Below, in pieces: positions 1 through 6,053 of a stretch of DNA of 6,902 nucleotides. The stretch lies in assembly GCA_905210875.1 (NCBI GenBank), contig CAJLYN010000114.1, positions 1 to 6,902 on the forward strand, in the 5' to 3' direction. Below the pieces are notes generated by a model. It was not told the origin of the DNA. It did not search any database and saw only the letters and a list, made by a program, of their open reading frames with translations. Each line of letters opens with the position of its first letter. The first letter of the stretch is position 1. Source of the DNA: an uncultured Bacteroides sp. GTDB taxonomy: Bacteria > Bacteroidota > Bacteroidia > Bacteroidales > UBA11471. The position numbers and the translations under genes are program-made.

Positions 1-189
1 GGCCAGGCCGCGCCACATCACGATGTTGTGCCACTCGGTACGTTCGGGAACCTCCACACCCGAGCGGGTGGTATAGCCGCGCTCGCTGGTAGCCAGCGGG
101 AAGTTGGCCACGGCCACATTGTTGTCGACATATCTCACTTCGGGGTCTTTGCCCACGTTGCCGATGAGAATCACTTTATTGACTGACAT
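1..189 (-). CDS. ssb: Single-stranded DNA-binding protein, N-terminal part (runs off window)
   Basis: This is the first 63 codons of a single-stranded DNA-binding protein; the rest lies beyond the left edge. I translated it directly: it starts [20 protein letters not shown] and continues through [12 protein letters not shown] to [10 protein letters not shown], which is the classic N-terminal half of the bacterial SSB OB-fold. The conserved Trp in EWHNIV (about residue 53) is a typical base-stacking position in SSB proteins. The family coats ssDNA during replication, recombination and repair, usually as a homotetramer, and recruits partners through an acidic C-terminal tail that cannot be seen here. 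The ATG is the only reasonable start, and a TAtcTTTG promoter element lies 25 nt upstream. The gene is separated from proC by a strong terminator, so it is probably its own transcription unit. Confidence 0.95.
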   Translation of the reverse strand, partial: MSVNKVILIGNVGKDPEVRYVDNNVAVANFPLATSERGYTTRSGVEVPERTEWHNIVMWRGLA

Positions 190-213
190 ATTTTTTCGAT
201 TTTGGTTTCCCTG

Positions 214-244
214 CAAAGATACACGAAAGAGGGGCAACCGCCAA
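214..244 (-). promoter_or_regulatory. Bacteroides-type promoter for ssb
   Basis: On the minus strand, TATCTTTG (221 to 214) is an exact match to the Bacteroidota -7 consensus TAnnTTTG. GTTG (245-242, one mismatch to the -33 element TTTG) lies 20 nt upstream, which is suitable spacing. Transcription would begin about 15-20 nt before the ssb ATG at 189. The call rests on consensus matching only. Confidence 0.7.
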
Positions 245-308
245 CCGTGTGTTCCAATTTCTTTTCAACACTCTTTTCAACCGCCCTATCCAGGAAGGTG
301 CGGCACGG

Positions 309-354
309 AAAAAGTAGCGGCGGGTGGGAAAGCCTGTAAACTTTCCTTCCCGCC
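309..354 (-). terminator. Strong hairpin terminator after proC
   Basis: Top-strand arms 319-332 and 341-354 pair over 14 positions with one T-T mismatch and one G-T pair, around an 8-nt loop (333-340). The outer six pairs are all G-C (GGCGGG with CCCGCC). Read on the minus strand, the stem is followed by GCTAC and then TTTTT (313-309), so it fits a factor-independent terminator for the arginine cluster. It ends 28 nt after the proC stop codon. There is no T-run on the plus-strand side, so a bidirectional role is not supported. Confidence 0.8.
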
Positions 355-382
355 GGAAAAACGGAACGACACACGCCCCGCC

Positions 383-1153
383 TCAGAGACAGGCTTTCAT
401 GGCACGAATAACGGCCGATGAAAAACCGGCATGGTCGAGCTCGTTGAGCCCCTTGATGGTGACTCCGCCGGGGGTGGTTACCTTGTCTATCTCAATGGCA
501 GGGTGGGTATCGTTGTTGAGTATCAGCTCGGCAGCCCCCTTCACCGACTCGGCAATCATTTTCATGGCAGCCTGCGGAGCAATGCCCATCTCGACACCGG
601 CCTCGGTGGCGGCATGGATATACTTCAACACATAGGCAATGCCGCAGGAGGTGAGAATCATGGCGGCATTCATCTGCGACTCGGGAATCATCATGGCGAG
701 CCCCAGTTCGTTGAAGAGAGAGAGTACCGTCTGTTCCTGCTCGGGCGAGGCGTTGCGCGAGGCAATGAGAGTCATGCTGGCCAACTCCGATATGGCGGTG
801 TTGGGTATCATGCGGAAAATCGTGCGGCTATCGCCCAGCACCTCTACCAAGTGTTCGAAAGTCACGCCGGCAGCTATCGATACAACGACATGGTCGGGAC
901 GGAAGGTTATGTCGCCGGCCACCGAATCGACCAGCCACGGCTTCACGGCAAGAATCACCCACTGGGCGGCATCGACGGCCGTCTGGTTGCAGGTTGTGGT
1001 ATTGATGGCCGGGTTGAAGCGGGTGAGCGCATCGAGTTTCGCAGCCGAGGGGTCGGCTACCCAGATGTCGCAGGGAGCGACCACCGTGCCGCGCGACAAC
1101 CCGCGGGCTATGGCTCCCCCCATGTTTCCGGCACCTATAATGGCTATTTTCAT
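383..1153 (-). CDS. proC: Pyrroline-5-carboxylate reductase
   Basis: This 256-residue protein reduces pyrroline-5-carboxylate to L-proline with NAD(P)H in the cytoplasm, the last step of proline synthesis. The N-terminal Rossmann motif GAGNMG is at residues 7-12, the dinucleotide-domain segment ILAVKP is near 67-72, and RMIPNT at 114-119 matches the family RxMPN motif. The C-terminal P5CR signature (VTTPGGVTIKGLNEL, about 225-239) is intact. The usual helix motif SGSGPAY reads TSCGIAY (168-174), so the Pro and one Gly are replaced. The length is slightly short for the family (about 260-280). The ATG lies only 2 nt after the argD stop, which indicates co-transcription and probably translational coupling. 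It is the last gene of the cluster and links proline synthesis to arginine control. Confidence 0.95.
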   Translation of the reverse strand: MKIAIIGAGNMGGAIARGLSRGTVVAPCDIWVADPSAAKLDALTRFNPAINTTTCNQTAVDAAQWVILAVKPWLVDSVAGDITFRPDHVVVSIAAGVTFEHLVEVLGDSRTIFRMIPNTAISELASMTLIASRNASPEQEQTVLSLFNELGLAMMIPESQMNAAMILTSCGIAYVLKYIHAATEAGVEMGIAPQAAMKMIAESVKGAAELILNNDTHPAIEIDKVTTPGGVTIKGLNELDHAGFSSAVIRAMKACL

Positions 1154-1155
1154 GA

Positions 1156-2289
1156 TTACACGTTAGAGGGTAAAACTTTCTTGAAACGTTCGATAAAATC
1201 GGCAGCCTCCTCCATCGACAGGCAGAGCGGCGGCAGCAGTCTTATCACATGTGCGCCGGCCACACCCGTGAAGACTTTTTGGTCAAACAGCAGCGATGTG
1301 CGCAACTCCTTGATGGGAGGCTCAAACTCGATACCTATCATAAGACCGCGACCACGCACCTCCTTGATGCCGGGCAGCTGTTTGAGCTGCTCCATGAGCC
1401 AGGCACCCACACGGGCGGCATTATCGATGAGTTTCTCACTCTCCATGATGTCGAGTACGGCGATGGCAGCCGTGCAGGCGAGATGGTTACCGCCGAAAGT
1501 GGTTCCCAACATACCGTAAGAGGGGGTGAACATGGGGCTGATGAGCAGTCCGCCGATGGGGAATCCGTTGCCCATGCCCTTGGCCATGGTGATGATGTCG
1601 GGGCGAATACCGGCGTACTGATGGGCAAAGAACTTGCCGCTGCGGCCGTAACCCGACTGAACCTCATCGATGATGAGTACGGTGGCAGTGTCGGTACAAG
1701 CCTGGCGCAACTGACGCAGGAATTCGTCGGAGGGCAGTTGTATGCCACCCACTCCTTGAATGCCTTCAATGACGACAGCACATACATCACCGCCGGCCAG
1801 CTCACGCCGCACGGCCTCGATGTCGTTGAGCGGGAGAAAGACCACCTCGAAGGTGTGGTTGATGGGAGCGATAATCTTGGGATTGTCGGTTACGTTTACC
1901 GCGGCCGAAGTGCGACCGTGAAAAGAGTGGGCAAACGAAACAACCTTTTTCTTCCCGGTGTGGAACGAAGCCAGTTTGAGGGCATTTTCGTTGGCTTCGG
2001 CCCCCGAGTTTATAAGAAAAAGGCTGTAATCGTCGTAGCCCGATGCGCGACCCAGCTTCTCGGACAGCTCCACCTGCAACTTGTTGATGACGGAGTTGGA
2101 GTAGAAGGCGAGGCGGTGAAGTTGGGCGGTGAGCTTCTCCACATAATAGGGGTGGGTGTGGCCTACCGAAATCACGGCGTGGCCGCCATAGAGGTCGAGA
2201 TACTCGTTACCCTTGTCGTCGTAGACATGGCACCCTTTTCCTTGCACGACATTGATGTCGAAGAGGGGATATACATCGAATAGTTTCAT
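1156..2289 (-). CDS. argD: Acylornithine aminotransferase (N-acetyl/N-succinylornithine)
   Basis: This is a 377-residue PLP-dependent class III (ornithine/acetylornithine type) aminotransferase. It converts N-acylglutamate semialdehyde to N-acylornithine with glutamate as amino donor. Visible landmarks are NSGAEAN (94-100, phosphate-binding loop), HSFHGRT (121-127), IIDEVQSGYGR (206-216, the Asp contacts the PLP ring nitrogen), AKGMGNG with the probable Schiff-base Lys at 237, TTFGGN (263-268), and an Arg at 350 in IRLLPP that fits the substrate-carboxylate position. In Bacteroides the pathway runs on N-succinyl intermediates, so the likely substrate is N-succinylornithine; this is inferred from family knowledge and not readable here. 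Related enzymes also act on ornithine or succinyldiaminopimelate, so a lysine-pathway side role is possible. It lies 22 nt after argC and 2 nt before proC. Confidence 0.93.
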   Translation of the reverse strand: MKLFDVYPLFDINVVQGKGCHVYDDKGNEYLDLYGGHAVISVGHTHPYYVEKLTAQLHRLAFYSNSVINKLQVELSEKLGRASGYDDYSLFLINSGAEANENALKLASFHTGKKKVVSFAHSFHGRTSAAVNVTDNPKIIAPINHTFEVVFLPLNDIEAVRRELAGGDVCAVVIEGIQGVGGIQLPSDEFLRQLRQACTDTATVLIIDEVQSGYGRSGKFFAHQYAGIRPDIITMAKGMGNGFPIGGLLISPMFTPSYGMLGTTFGGNHLACTAAIAVLDIMESEKLIDNAARVGAWLMEQLKQLPGIKEVRGRGLMIGIEFEPPIKELRTSLLFDQKVFTGVAGAHVIRLLPPLCLSMEEAADFIERFKKVLPSNV

Positions 2290-2311
2290 AATCGTAAGTT
2301 TTAAAATTCGG

Positions 2312-3280
2312 TCAGAAGGCCGACGGTTTGAGTTTGAGACCGGCCACCTCGGTGAGCCCGAAGAGCAAGTTCATGTTGTGAACAGCCTGGCCCGACGCTC
2401 CTTTGAGCAGGTTGTCGATGGCCGTGAGGATAAGCAGTTTGTCTCCGTGTTTTTCGAGATGAATCAGGCACTTGTTGGTATTGACCACCTGTTTGAGGTC
2501 GAGGTTGGCATCGGTCACAAACGTGAAGGAGTGGTCGTCGTAATACTCGTCGTAAAGCCGCCGTATCTCGTCGAGAGCCACGGGACAGTCGGTGTACATG
2601 GAGACAAAGATGCCCCGGGCAAAGTCGCCACGCACGGGAATGAAGTTGAGGTCGGTCGAGAAACTGTGCTGCAACTGACTGAGGCTCTGTCGTATCTCGG
2701 GCAGGTGCTGGTGGGTGAAGGGTTTGTAGACCGACATGTTGTTGTTGCGCCAGCTGAAATGCGACGTGGCCGAGGGTTTCTGTCCGGCACCGGTGCTGCC
2801 GGTGATGGCCGTGATGTGCACGGGATTGTTGAGCAGGAGATTCTTGGCCAGGGGCAGAAGGCCCAGCTGTATGGCTGTGGCAAAGCAGCCGGGATTGGCG
2901 ATGTGCCGGGCGCGAATGATGCGCTTGCGGTTGAGCTCGGGGAGCCCGTAGACAAAGTCATGCTCTTCGCTTTCGATGCGATAGTCCATCGAGAGGTCGA
3001 CAACGCGCAGCGTCTCGGGCAGGGTGTGCGACTCCATGAACTTGCGGGTGTCGCCGTGAGCCGTGCAGAAGAAGAGACAGTCAATCTCGTCCAGCGGAAG
3101 CTGGTCGGTAAACACGAGGTCGGTCTCGCCGAAGAGCCCGCTGTGGACATCGGTTATGCGGTTGCCCGCGTTGCTGGCGCTGTTTACAAAAACAATCTCT
3201 ACATCGGGGTGATTGATGAGCAGCCGCAGCAACTCACCTGCGGTGTATCCCGCCCCGCCTATGATTCCTACTTTTATCAT
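2312..3280 (-). CDS. argC: N-acyl-gamma-glutamyl-phosphate reductase
   Basis: This 322-residue enzyme is the NADPH-dependent reductase that turns N-acyl-gamma-glutamyl phosphate into the semialdehyde, the step after ArgB and before ArgD. The nucleotide-binding motif GGAGYTAGEL is at 8-17 (many family members have GYTG). The catalytic Cys is residue 132 in NPGCFAT, and HQHLPEI (190-196) supplies the expected active-site His. The C-terminal KGASGQAVHNMN (293-304) is diagnostic for the family. Length is typical of the shorter (type 2-like) ArgC proteins. In this lineage the acyl group is probably succinyl rather than acetyl, by inference from Bacteroides biochemistry. The start is supported by the dinucleotide-binding strand beginning at once (MIKVGIIGGAG). 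The leader has an A-rich stretch and no Shine-Dalgarno sequence. Confidence 0.95.
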   Translation of the reverse strand: MIKVGIIGGAGYTAGELLRLLINHPDVEIVFVNSASNAGNRITDVHSGLFGETDLVFTDQLPLDEIDCLFFCTAHGDTRKFMESHTLPETLRVVDLSMDYRIESEEHDFVYGLPELNRKRIIRARHIANPGCFATAIQLGLLPLAKNLLLNNPVHITAITGSTGAGQKPSATSHFSWRNNNMSVYKPFTHQHLPEIRQSLSQLQHSFSTDLNFIPVRGDFARGIFVSMYTDCPVALDEIRRLYDEYYDDHSFTFVTDANLDLKQVVNTNKCLIHLEKHGDKLLILTAIDNLLKGASGQAVHNMNLLFGLTEVAGLKLKPSAF

Positions 3281-3310
3281 GTGCTATTTTTTTGTTCCCG
3301 ACGCACCGCG

Positions 3311-3508
3311 CTATACGGGACGTGCGGGAATTATCAACCATAAAACTATATAGGCCAAAAGGCCTGCAAAGGCCGTGAGCAGCGAAAGCAACACATACAC
3401 GACACGCACCACCGTGGGGTCGATGTCGAGGTATTCGCCTACGCCGCCGCAAACACCGGCAAGAATCCGGTTGTCGGTCGAGCGAAAAAGTTTTTTTGCC
3501 GGGGCCAT
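3311..3508 (-). CDS. Small PspC-domain membrane protein
   Basis: This is a 65-residue protein made almost entirely of one PspC domain. It has a basic N-terminus (MAPAKKLFRS), the hallmark Gly-rich segment ILAGVCGGVGEYLDIDP (15-31), and one hydrophobic helix from about 33 to 60 ending in PARPV. PspC proteins are inner-membrane proteins of the phage-shock/envelope-stress family; E. coli PspC regulates PspA and PspF, but stand-alone mini-PspC proteins in Bacteroidota have no established role. I chose the start at 3508 because it begins the domain cleanly. A longer in-frame extension to 3628 would lie entirely inside argG and looks non-native. The gene begins 1 nt after the argG stop (TAA-C-ATG), so it is probably translationally coupled to argG, and it ends 30 nt before argC. 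Confidence 0.85.
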   Translation of the reverse strand: MAPAKKLFRSTDNRILAGVCGGVGEYLDIDPTVVRVVYVLLSLLTAFAGLLAYIVLWLIIPARPV

Positions 3509-3509
3509 G

Positions 3510-4715
3510 TTACAACGTTTCGTCGGGGTGATTGGTATAGTACACGCGCAACGGTGTAGAGAGAACCTTGATGAATCCCTTGGCGTCTTCGGCCGTCCAG
3601 CCTTTCTGCATCTCGCCGTACTCGCCAAACTTGGTCTTCACCAGATCGTCCTTGGAATCGACACCCACGGTCGAGAACGAGAGCGGACGCAGTTCGAGAA
3701 TGACTGTACCGTTGACATTGCGCTGCGAGCTTTGCAGCATGGCTTCGATGTCGCGCATCACCGGTTCGAGATACTGGCTCTCGTGGAGGAACATGCCGTA
3801 CCAGTTGGCCACCTGGTCTTTCCAGTACTGTTGCCACTTGCTCAGGGTGTATTTTTCGAGGAAGCGGTGTGCTCCGATGATGAGCATGGGGGCTGCGGCC
3901 TCGAAGCCTACACGGCCCTTGATACCGATAATGGTGTCGCCCACGTGCATGTCGCGACCGATACCGTAGGCTGCACCTATTTCCTCTACTTTGAGTATGG
4001 CTTTTATGGGGTCGTCGTAGGTTACGCCGTTGACACCGCAGAGCTCACCCTCCTTGAATTCGAGGCGCAACTCCTCGCTGCCGGTCTTGGTAACCTGTTT
4101 GAGGTAAGCACTCTCGGGCAGCCCCTGCTTGGAGTCGAGTATCTCTCCGCCGCAAATCGAGGTGCCCCACAAGCCCACGTTATAGGAATATTTGAGTTTG
4201 GTCCAGTCGGCAGCAAAACCGTGCTGGTTGAGGTAGTCGATTTCGTACTGACGGGTGAGTGCCATGTCGCGCGTAAGGGTGATGATTTCGACTCCGGGCG
4301 TGAGCACGAGGAAGGTCATGTCGAAACGTATCTGGTCGTTACCGGCTCCCGTCGAACCGTGTGCGATGGCATCGGCGCCAATCTCCTTGGCATAACGGGC
4401 AATGGCCAACGCCTGGAAGATACGCTCGGAGCTGACCGATATGGGATAGGTGCCGTTGCGCAGCACATTACCGAAGACCATGTATTTGAGGCTCTTCTCG
4501 TAATACTCCTGCGTAACGTCAAGGGTTACATATTTGACGGCGCCCAATTTATAGGCATTCTCTTCGTTCTGTTTCAGCTGTTCGGCGCTGAAACCTCCGG
4601 TATTGGCACAAGCGGCATATACTTCATAGCCCTTCTCCTTGGCCAGGTACATAACGGTAAACGATGTATCCAATCCGCCGCTGAAAGCAACGACAACTTT
4701 CTTTTTCTTTTCCAT
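3510..4715 (-). CDS. argG: Argininosuccinate synthase
   Basis: This 401-residue enzyme joins citrulline and aspartate with ATP to form argininosuccinate, the penultimate step of arginine synthesis. The ATP-pyrophosphatase P-loop VAFSGGLDTS is at 9-18. YPISVSSERIFQ (90-101) occupies the citrulline-binding region, and HGSTGAGNDQIRFD (119-132) corresponds to the family motif usually written HGxTGKGNDQxRFE; the usual Lys is Ala here. Length agrees with the family (about 400). The start at 4715 (MEKKKKVVVAFSGG) fits the family; an upstream in-frame ATG at 4781 would overlap the preceding gene by 56 nt and add an unrelated basic extension. It follows the acyltransferase gene by 10 nt and is followed by the PspC gene after 1 nt. 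It is the only late-pathway arginine gene in the cluster; argH is not in the window. Confidence 0.95.
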   Translation of the reverse strand: MEKKKKVVVAFSGGLDTSFTVMYLAKEKGYEVYAACANTGGFSAEQLKQNEENAYKLGAVKYVTLDVTQEYYEKSLKYMVFGNVLRNGTYPISVSSERIFQALAIARYAKEIGADAIAHGSTGAGNDQIRFDMTFLVLTPGVEIITLTRDMALTRQYEIDYLNQHGFAADWTKLKYSYNVGLWGTSICGGEILDSKQGLPESAYLKQVTKTGSEELRLEFKEGELCGVNGVTYDDPIKAILKVEEIGAAYGIGRDMHVGDTIIGIKGRVGFEAAAPMLIIGAHRFLEKYTLSKWQQYWKDQVANWYGMFLHESQYLEPVMRDIEAMLQSSQRNVNGTVILELRPLSFSTVGVDSKDDLVKTKFGEYGEMQKGWTAEDAKGFIKVLSTPLRVYYTNHPDETL

Positions 4716-4725
4716 ATCTCGATGT

Positions 4726-5304
4726 TTATTTGTTTTCGTCGTGGTGATGATGTTCTTTCTCTTCATGGGCCTTGGGGTCATAGAGCATGGCGGTGCAGAT
4801 GCAGAACTTGCGCTTCTTGGCCACCAGTATGTCGTGGTTGATACACCCCTCGCAACCGCGCCAGAAGGCGTCGTCGTCGGTAAGCTCGTTAAAAGTTACC
4901 GGCACATAACCCAGCTCGGTGTTCATCTTCATGACCGCCGCACCACTGGTGAGCGAGAAGATTTTTGCCCAGGGCCAGCGCAGACGGGCCAACTGGAACG
5001 AAGCCTGTTTGATGCGCTTGGCCAGACCTATACCCCGATATTTGGGGTGTACGATAAGTCCCGACGTGGCCACATACTGCTTGTTGCCCCACGACTCTAT
5101 ATAGGTAAATCCCGCAAATTCATCGCCGCACAGGGCAATAATGGCTTTACCCTCTTTCATCTTCTGAGCGACATACTCATGTGTGCGCTCGGCGATGCCG
5201 GTGCCGCGCACCTTGGCTGCCTCTCTGATGGTATCGAGTATCGTATCGACATATTTTTCGTGCGAGGCATCAGCCACCATCACTTCAATATTCTGAGATT
5301 CCAT
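4726..5304 (-). CDS. GNAT-family N-acyltransferase, probable N-acyl(succinyl)glutamate synthase
   Basis: This 192-residue protein has a GNAT fold with acyl-CoA-binding motif A at VHPKYRGIGLAKRI (85-98; the R-G-I-G loop is 90-93). After the GNAT core comes a Cys-rich C-terminal segment with C151-x2-C154 and C168-x-C170, then an acidic, His-rich tail (HHHH at 185-188). It sits between argR and argG, the place where the first pathway enzyme would be expected, and no ArgA or ArgJ is visible. From family knowledge, the Bacteroides protein in this gene position has been linked by genetics to N-acylglutamate synthesis, probably using succinyl-CoA; I recall this and cannot verify it here. The reaction would be glutamate plus acyl-CoA giving N-acylglutamate. 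The fold and operon role are well supported. The acyl donor and the function of the Cys cluster are inference. Confidence 0.85.
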   Translation of the reverse strand: MESQNIEVMVADASHEKYVDTILDTIREAAKVRGTGIAERTHEYVAQKMKEGKAIIALCGDEFAGFTYIESWGNKQYVATSGLIVHPKYRGIGLAKRIKQASFQLARLRWPWAKIFSLTSGAAVMKMNTELGYVPVTFNELTDDDAFWRGCEGCINHDILVAKKRKFCICTAMLYDPKAHEEKEHHHHDENK

Positions 5305-5336
5305 TTTTCAAATTGAATAAGTCGAATGTATTTTTA

Positions 5337-5813
5337 TTATTGAATATTCGGTATAATTATGCGTAAAGCCTCTATGGCCTGTTCGCGGCTCACTCCCTCT
5401 CGCAGAATAAGGAGTACGGTATCATCGCCAGCCAACGTTCCCAGCAACTCGGGCAAGGTATGGGCATCGATATCGCTCGCCGTGCTGCCGGCATAGCCGG
5501 GCCGGGTCTTGATTACCGCCATATTGCCCGAAAAGGCAATGGAGAGAAATCCGTTTGAAGCGGCAAATGCGCCTCCTCTCGATATTTTGGGGCGGCGCGC
5601 CAGGCCGGCCAGTTCGGGCAGAATATATTGATACCCCCCAGCCGGCAACGAAACTTTCACGATTTGGAGTTGCTTCAAGTCGCGCGACAGTGTGGCTTGC
5701 GTCAAGTCGAACCCCTGCTCATGCAATCGCTGCAACAGTTCTTCCTGACCGCCTACACGATTGGCGCTCACTATCGACTTTATAGCCTCCAACCTATTGA
5801 CTTTATCTTTCAT
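5337..5813 (-). CDS. argR: Arginine repressor ArgR
   Basis: This 158-residue transcription factor senses L-arginine and represses or activates arginine genes; E. coli ArgR is 156 residues and hexameric. The N-terminal winged helix-turn-helix covers about 5-65, with the family recognition motif TLSRDLKQL at 41-49. The C-terminal oligomerisation and arginine-binding domain includes GTLAGDDT (125-132); Asp130 and Asp131 match the paired Asp residues that contact arginine in E. coli ArgR. Both domains are intact. It is the first gene of the cluster and lies 32 nt before the acyltransferase gene, so it would control its own operon. The start is supported by the alignment of the first helix with the family and by a promoter about 29 nt upstream. 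Candidate ARG boxes surround that promoter. Confidence 0.96.
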   Translation of the reverse strand: MKDKVNRLEAIKSIVSANRVGGQEELLQRLHEQGFDLTQATLSRDLKQLQIVKVSLPAGGYQYILPELAGLARRPKISRGGAFAASNGFLSIAFSGNMAVIKTRPGYAGSTASDIDAHTLPELLGTLAGDDTVLLILREGVSREQAIEALRIIIPNIQ

Positions 5814-5818
5814 TATCG

Positions 5819-5832
5819 TGCATATTTATTCT
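5819..5832. promoter_or_regulatory. Candidate ArgR operator (ARG box) near the argR start of transcription
   Basis: TGCATATTTATTCT matches 12 of 14 positions of the palindromic ARG-box core TGAATwwwwATTCA. It lies between the -7 element (5842-5849) and the argR ATG at 5813, so ArgR bound here would sit over or just after the start of transcription. The region is A+T-rich, so chance matches are not rare; the position directly before argR raises its credibility. Confidence 0.55.
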
Positions 5833-5841
5833 TAGAGGCTG

Positions 5842-5873
5842 CAAATATACGCATAAAAATTTATCCTCATACA
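5842..5873 (-). promoter_or_regulatory. Bacteroides-type promoter for the argR-proC cluster
   Basis: On the minus strand, TATATTTG (5849 to 5842) exactly matches the -7 consensus TAnnTTTG. The upstream -33 element is weak: TATG at 5871-5868 is the nearest TTTG-like sequence, with 18-nt spacing. Transcription should begin near 5835, giving a leader of about 20-25 nt before argR. It is the only TAnnTTTG match I see in this intergenic region and so the likely promoter for all seven genes. The poor -33 box could mean help from an activator. Confidence 0.65.
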
Positions 5874-5962
5874 CTTTCTTTCATTTTTTTGATAAAATAT
5901 TTACCACAAGAGCAACAAAAACACCCAATCACCTGTTATTCAGGAATCGATTAATATACGAG

Positions 5963-5976
5963 TGAATTTTTATTCT
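5963..5976. promoter_or_regulatory. Strong candidate ArgR operator (ARG box), upstream
   Basis: TGAATTTTTATTCT matches 13 of 14 positions of the ARG-box core TGAATwwwwATTCA. An adjoining sequence at 5981-5994 ends in a perfect ATTCA half-site and matches 11 of 14, with box centres 18 bp apart; E. coli tandem boxes are about 21 bp apart. The strong box is centred 144 bp from the promoter-proximal one. It lies over 100 bp upstream of the -7 element, so it may act by looping or cooperative binding, or serve another promoter not recognised here. Confidence 0.6.
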
Positions 5977-6000
5977 AAAATAAACAGATATTCATACATA

Positions 6001-6024
6001 ATAAAAATACGACCATTCGGTCAT
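6001..6024 (-). terminator. Weak candidate terminator after surE
   Basis: Read on the minus strand, GACC (6022-6019) and GGTC (6014-6011) form a perfect 4-bp stem around a GAAT loop. Two further outer pairs (A-T and a T-G wobble) extend it to 6 bp, and ATTTTTAT (6008-6001) follows directly. The T-run and the location 30-53 nt past the surE stop favour a terminator, but the stem is short. Confidence 0.45.
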
Positions 6025-6053
6025 CTTAGGAGAGGTACGGGCGAGACGGTCTC

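Noticed and set aside
104..421. A 105-codon plus-strand frame and a 67-codon minus-strand frame around the ssb-proC gap
   Set aside because: They run through the ssb promoter, the terminator hairpin and the ends of real genes, and have no family features.
3509..3628. A longer start for the PspC protein (40 extra residues, ATG at 3628)
   Set aside because: The extension lies wholly inside argG in another frame, is basic and shapeless, and the ATG at 3508 begins the domain properly.
4716..4781. A longer start for argG (22 extra residues)
   Set aside because: It would overlap the acyltransferase gene and adds residues not found in the family; the ATG at 4715 precedes the P-loop normally.
431..5316. 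A chain of long plus-strand open frames (up to 488 codons) opposite proC, argD, argC, argG and the acyltransferase gene
   Set aside because: They are antisense to confidently identified genes and show no recognisable domains. G+C-rich codon use with few antisense stop codons explains their length.
5890..5903. Another ARG-box-like match (11/14) in the argR upstream region
   Set aside because: In such A+T-rich DNA matches of this quality are expected by chance, and neither half-site is perfect.
6043..6053. Perfect inverted repeat GAGACGGTCTC just after the surE stop
   Set aside because: The arms are separated by one base, so only a 4-bp stem can fold, and no T-run follows it directly; it is not a convincing terminator by itself.
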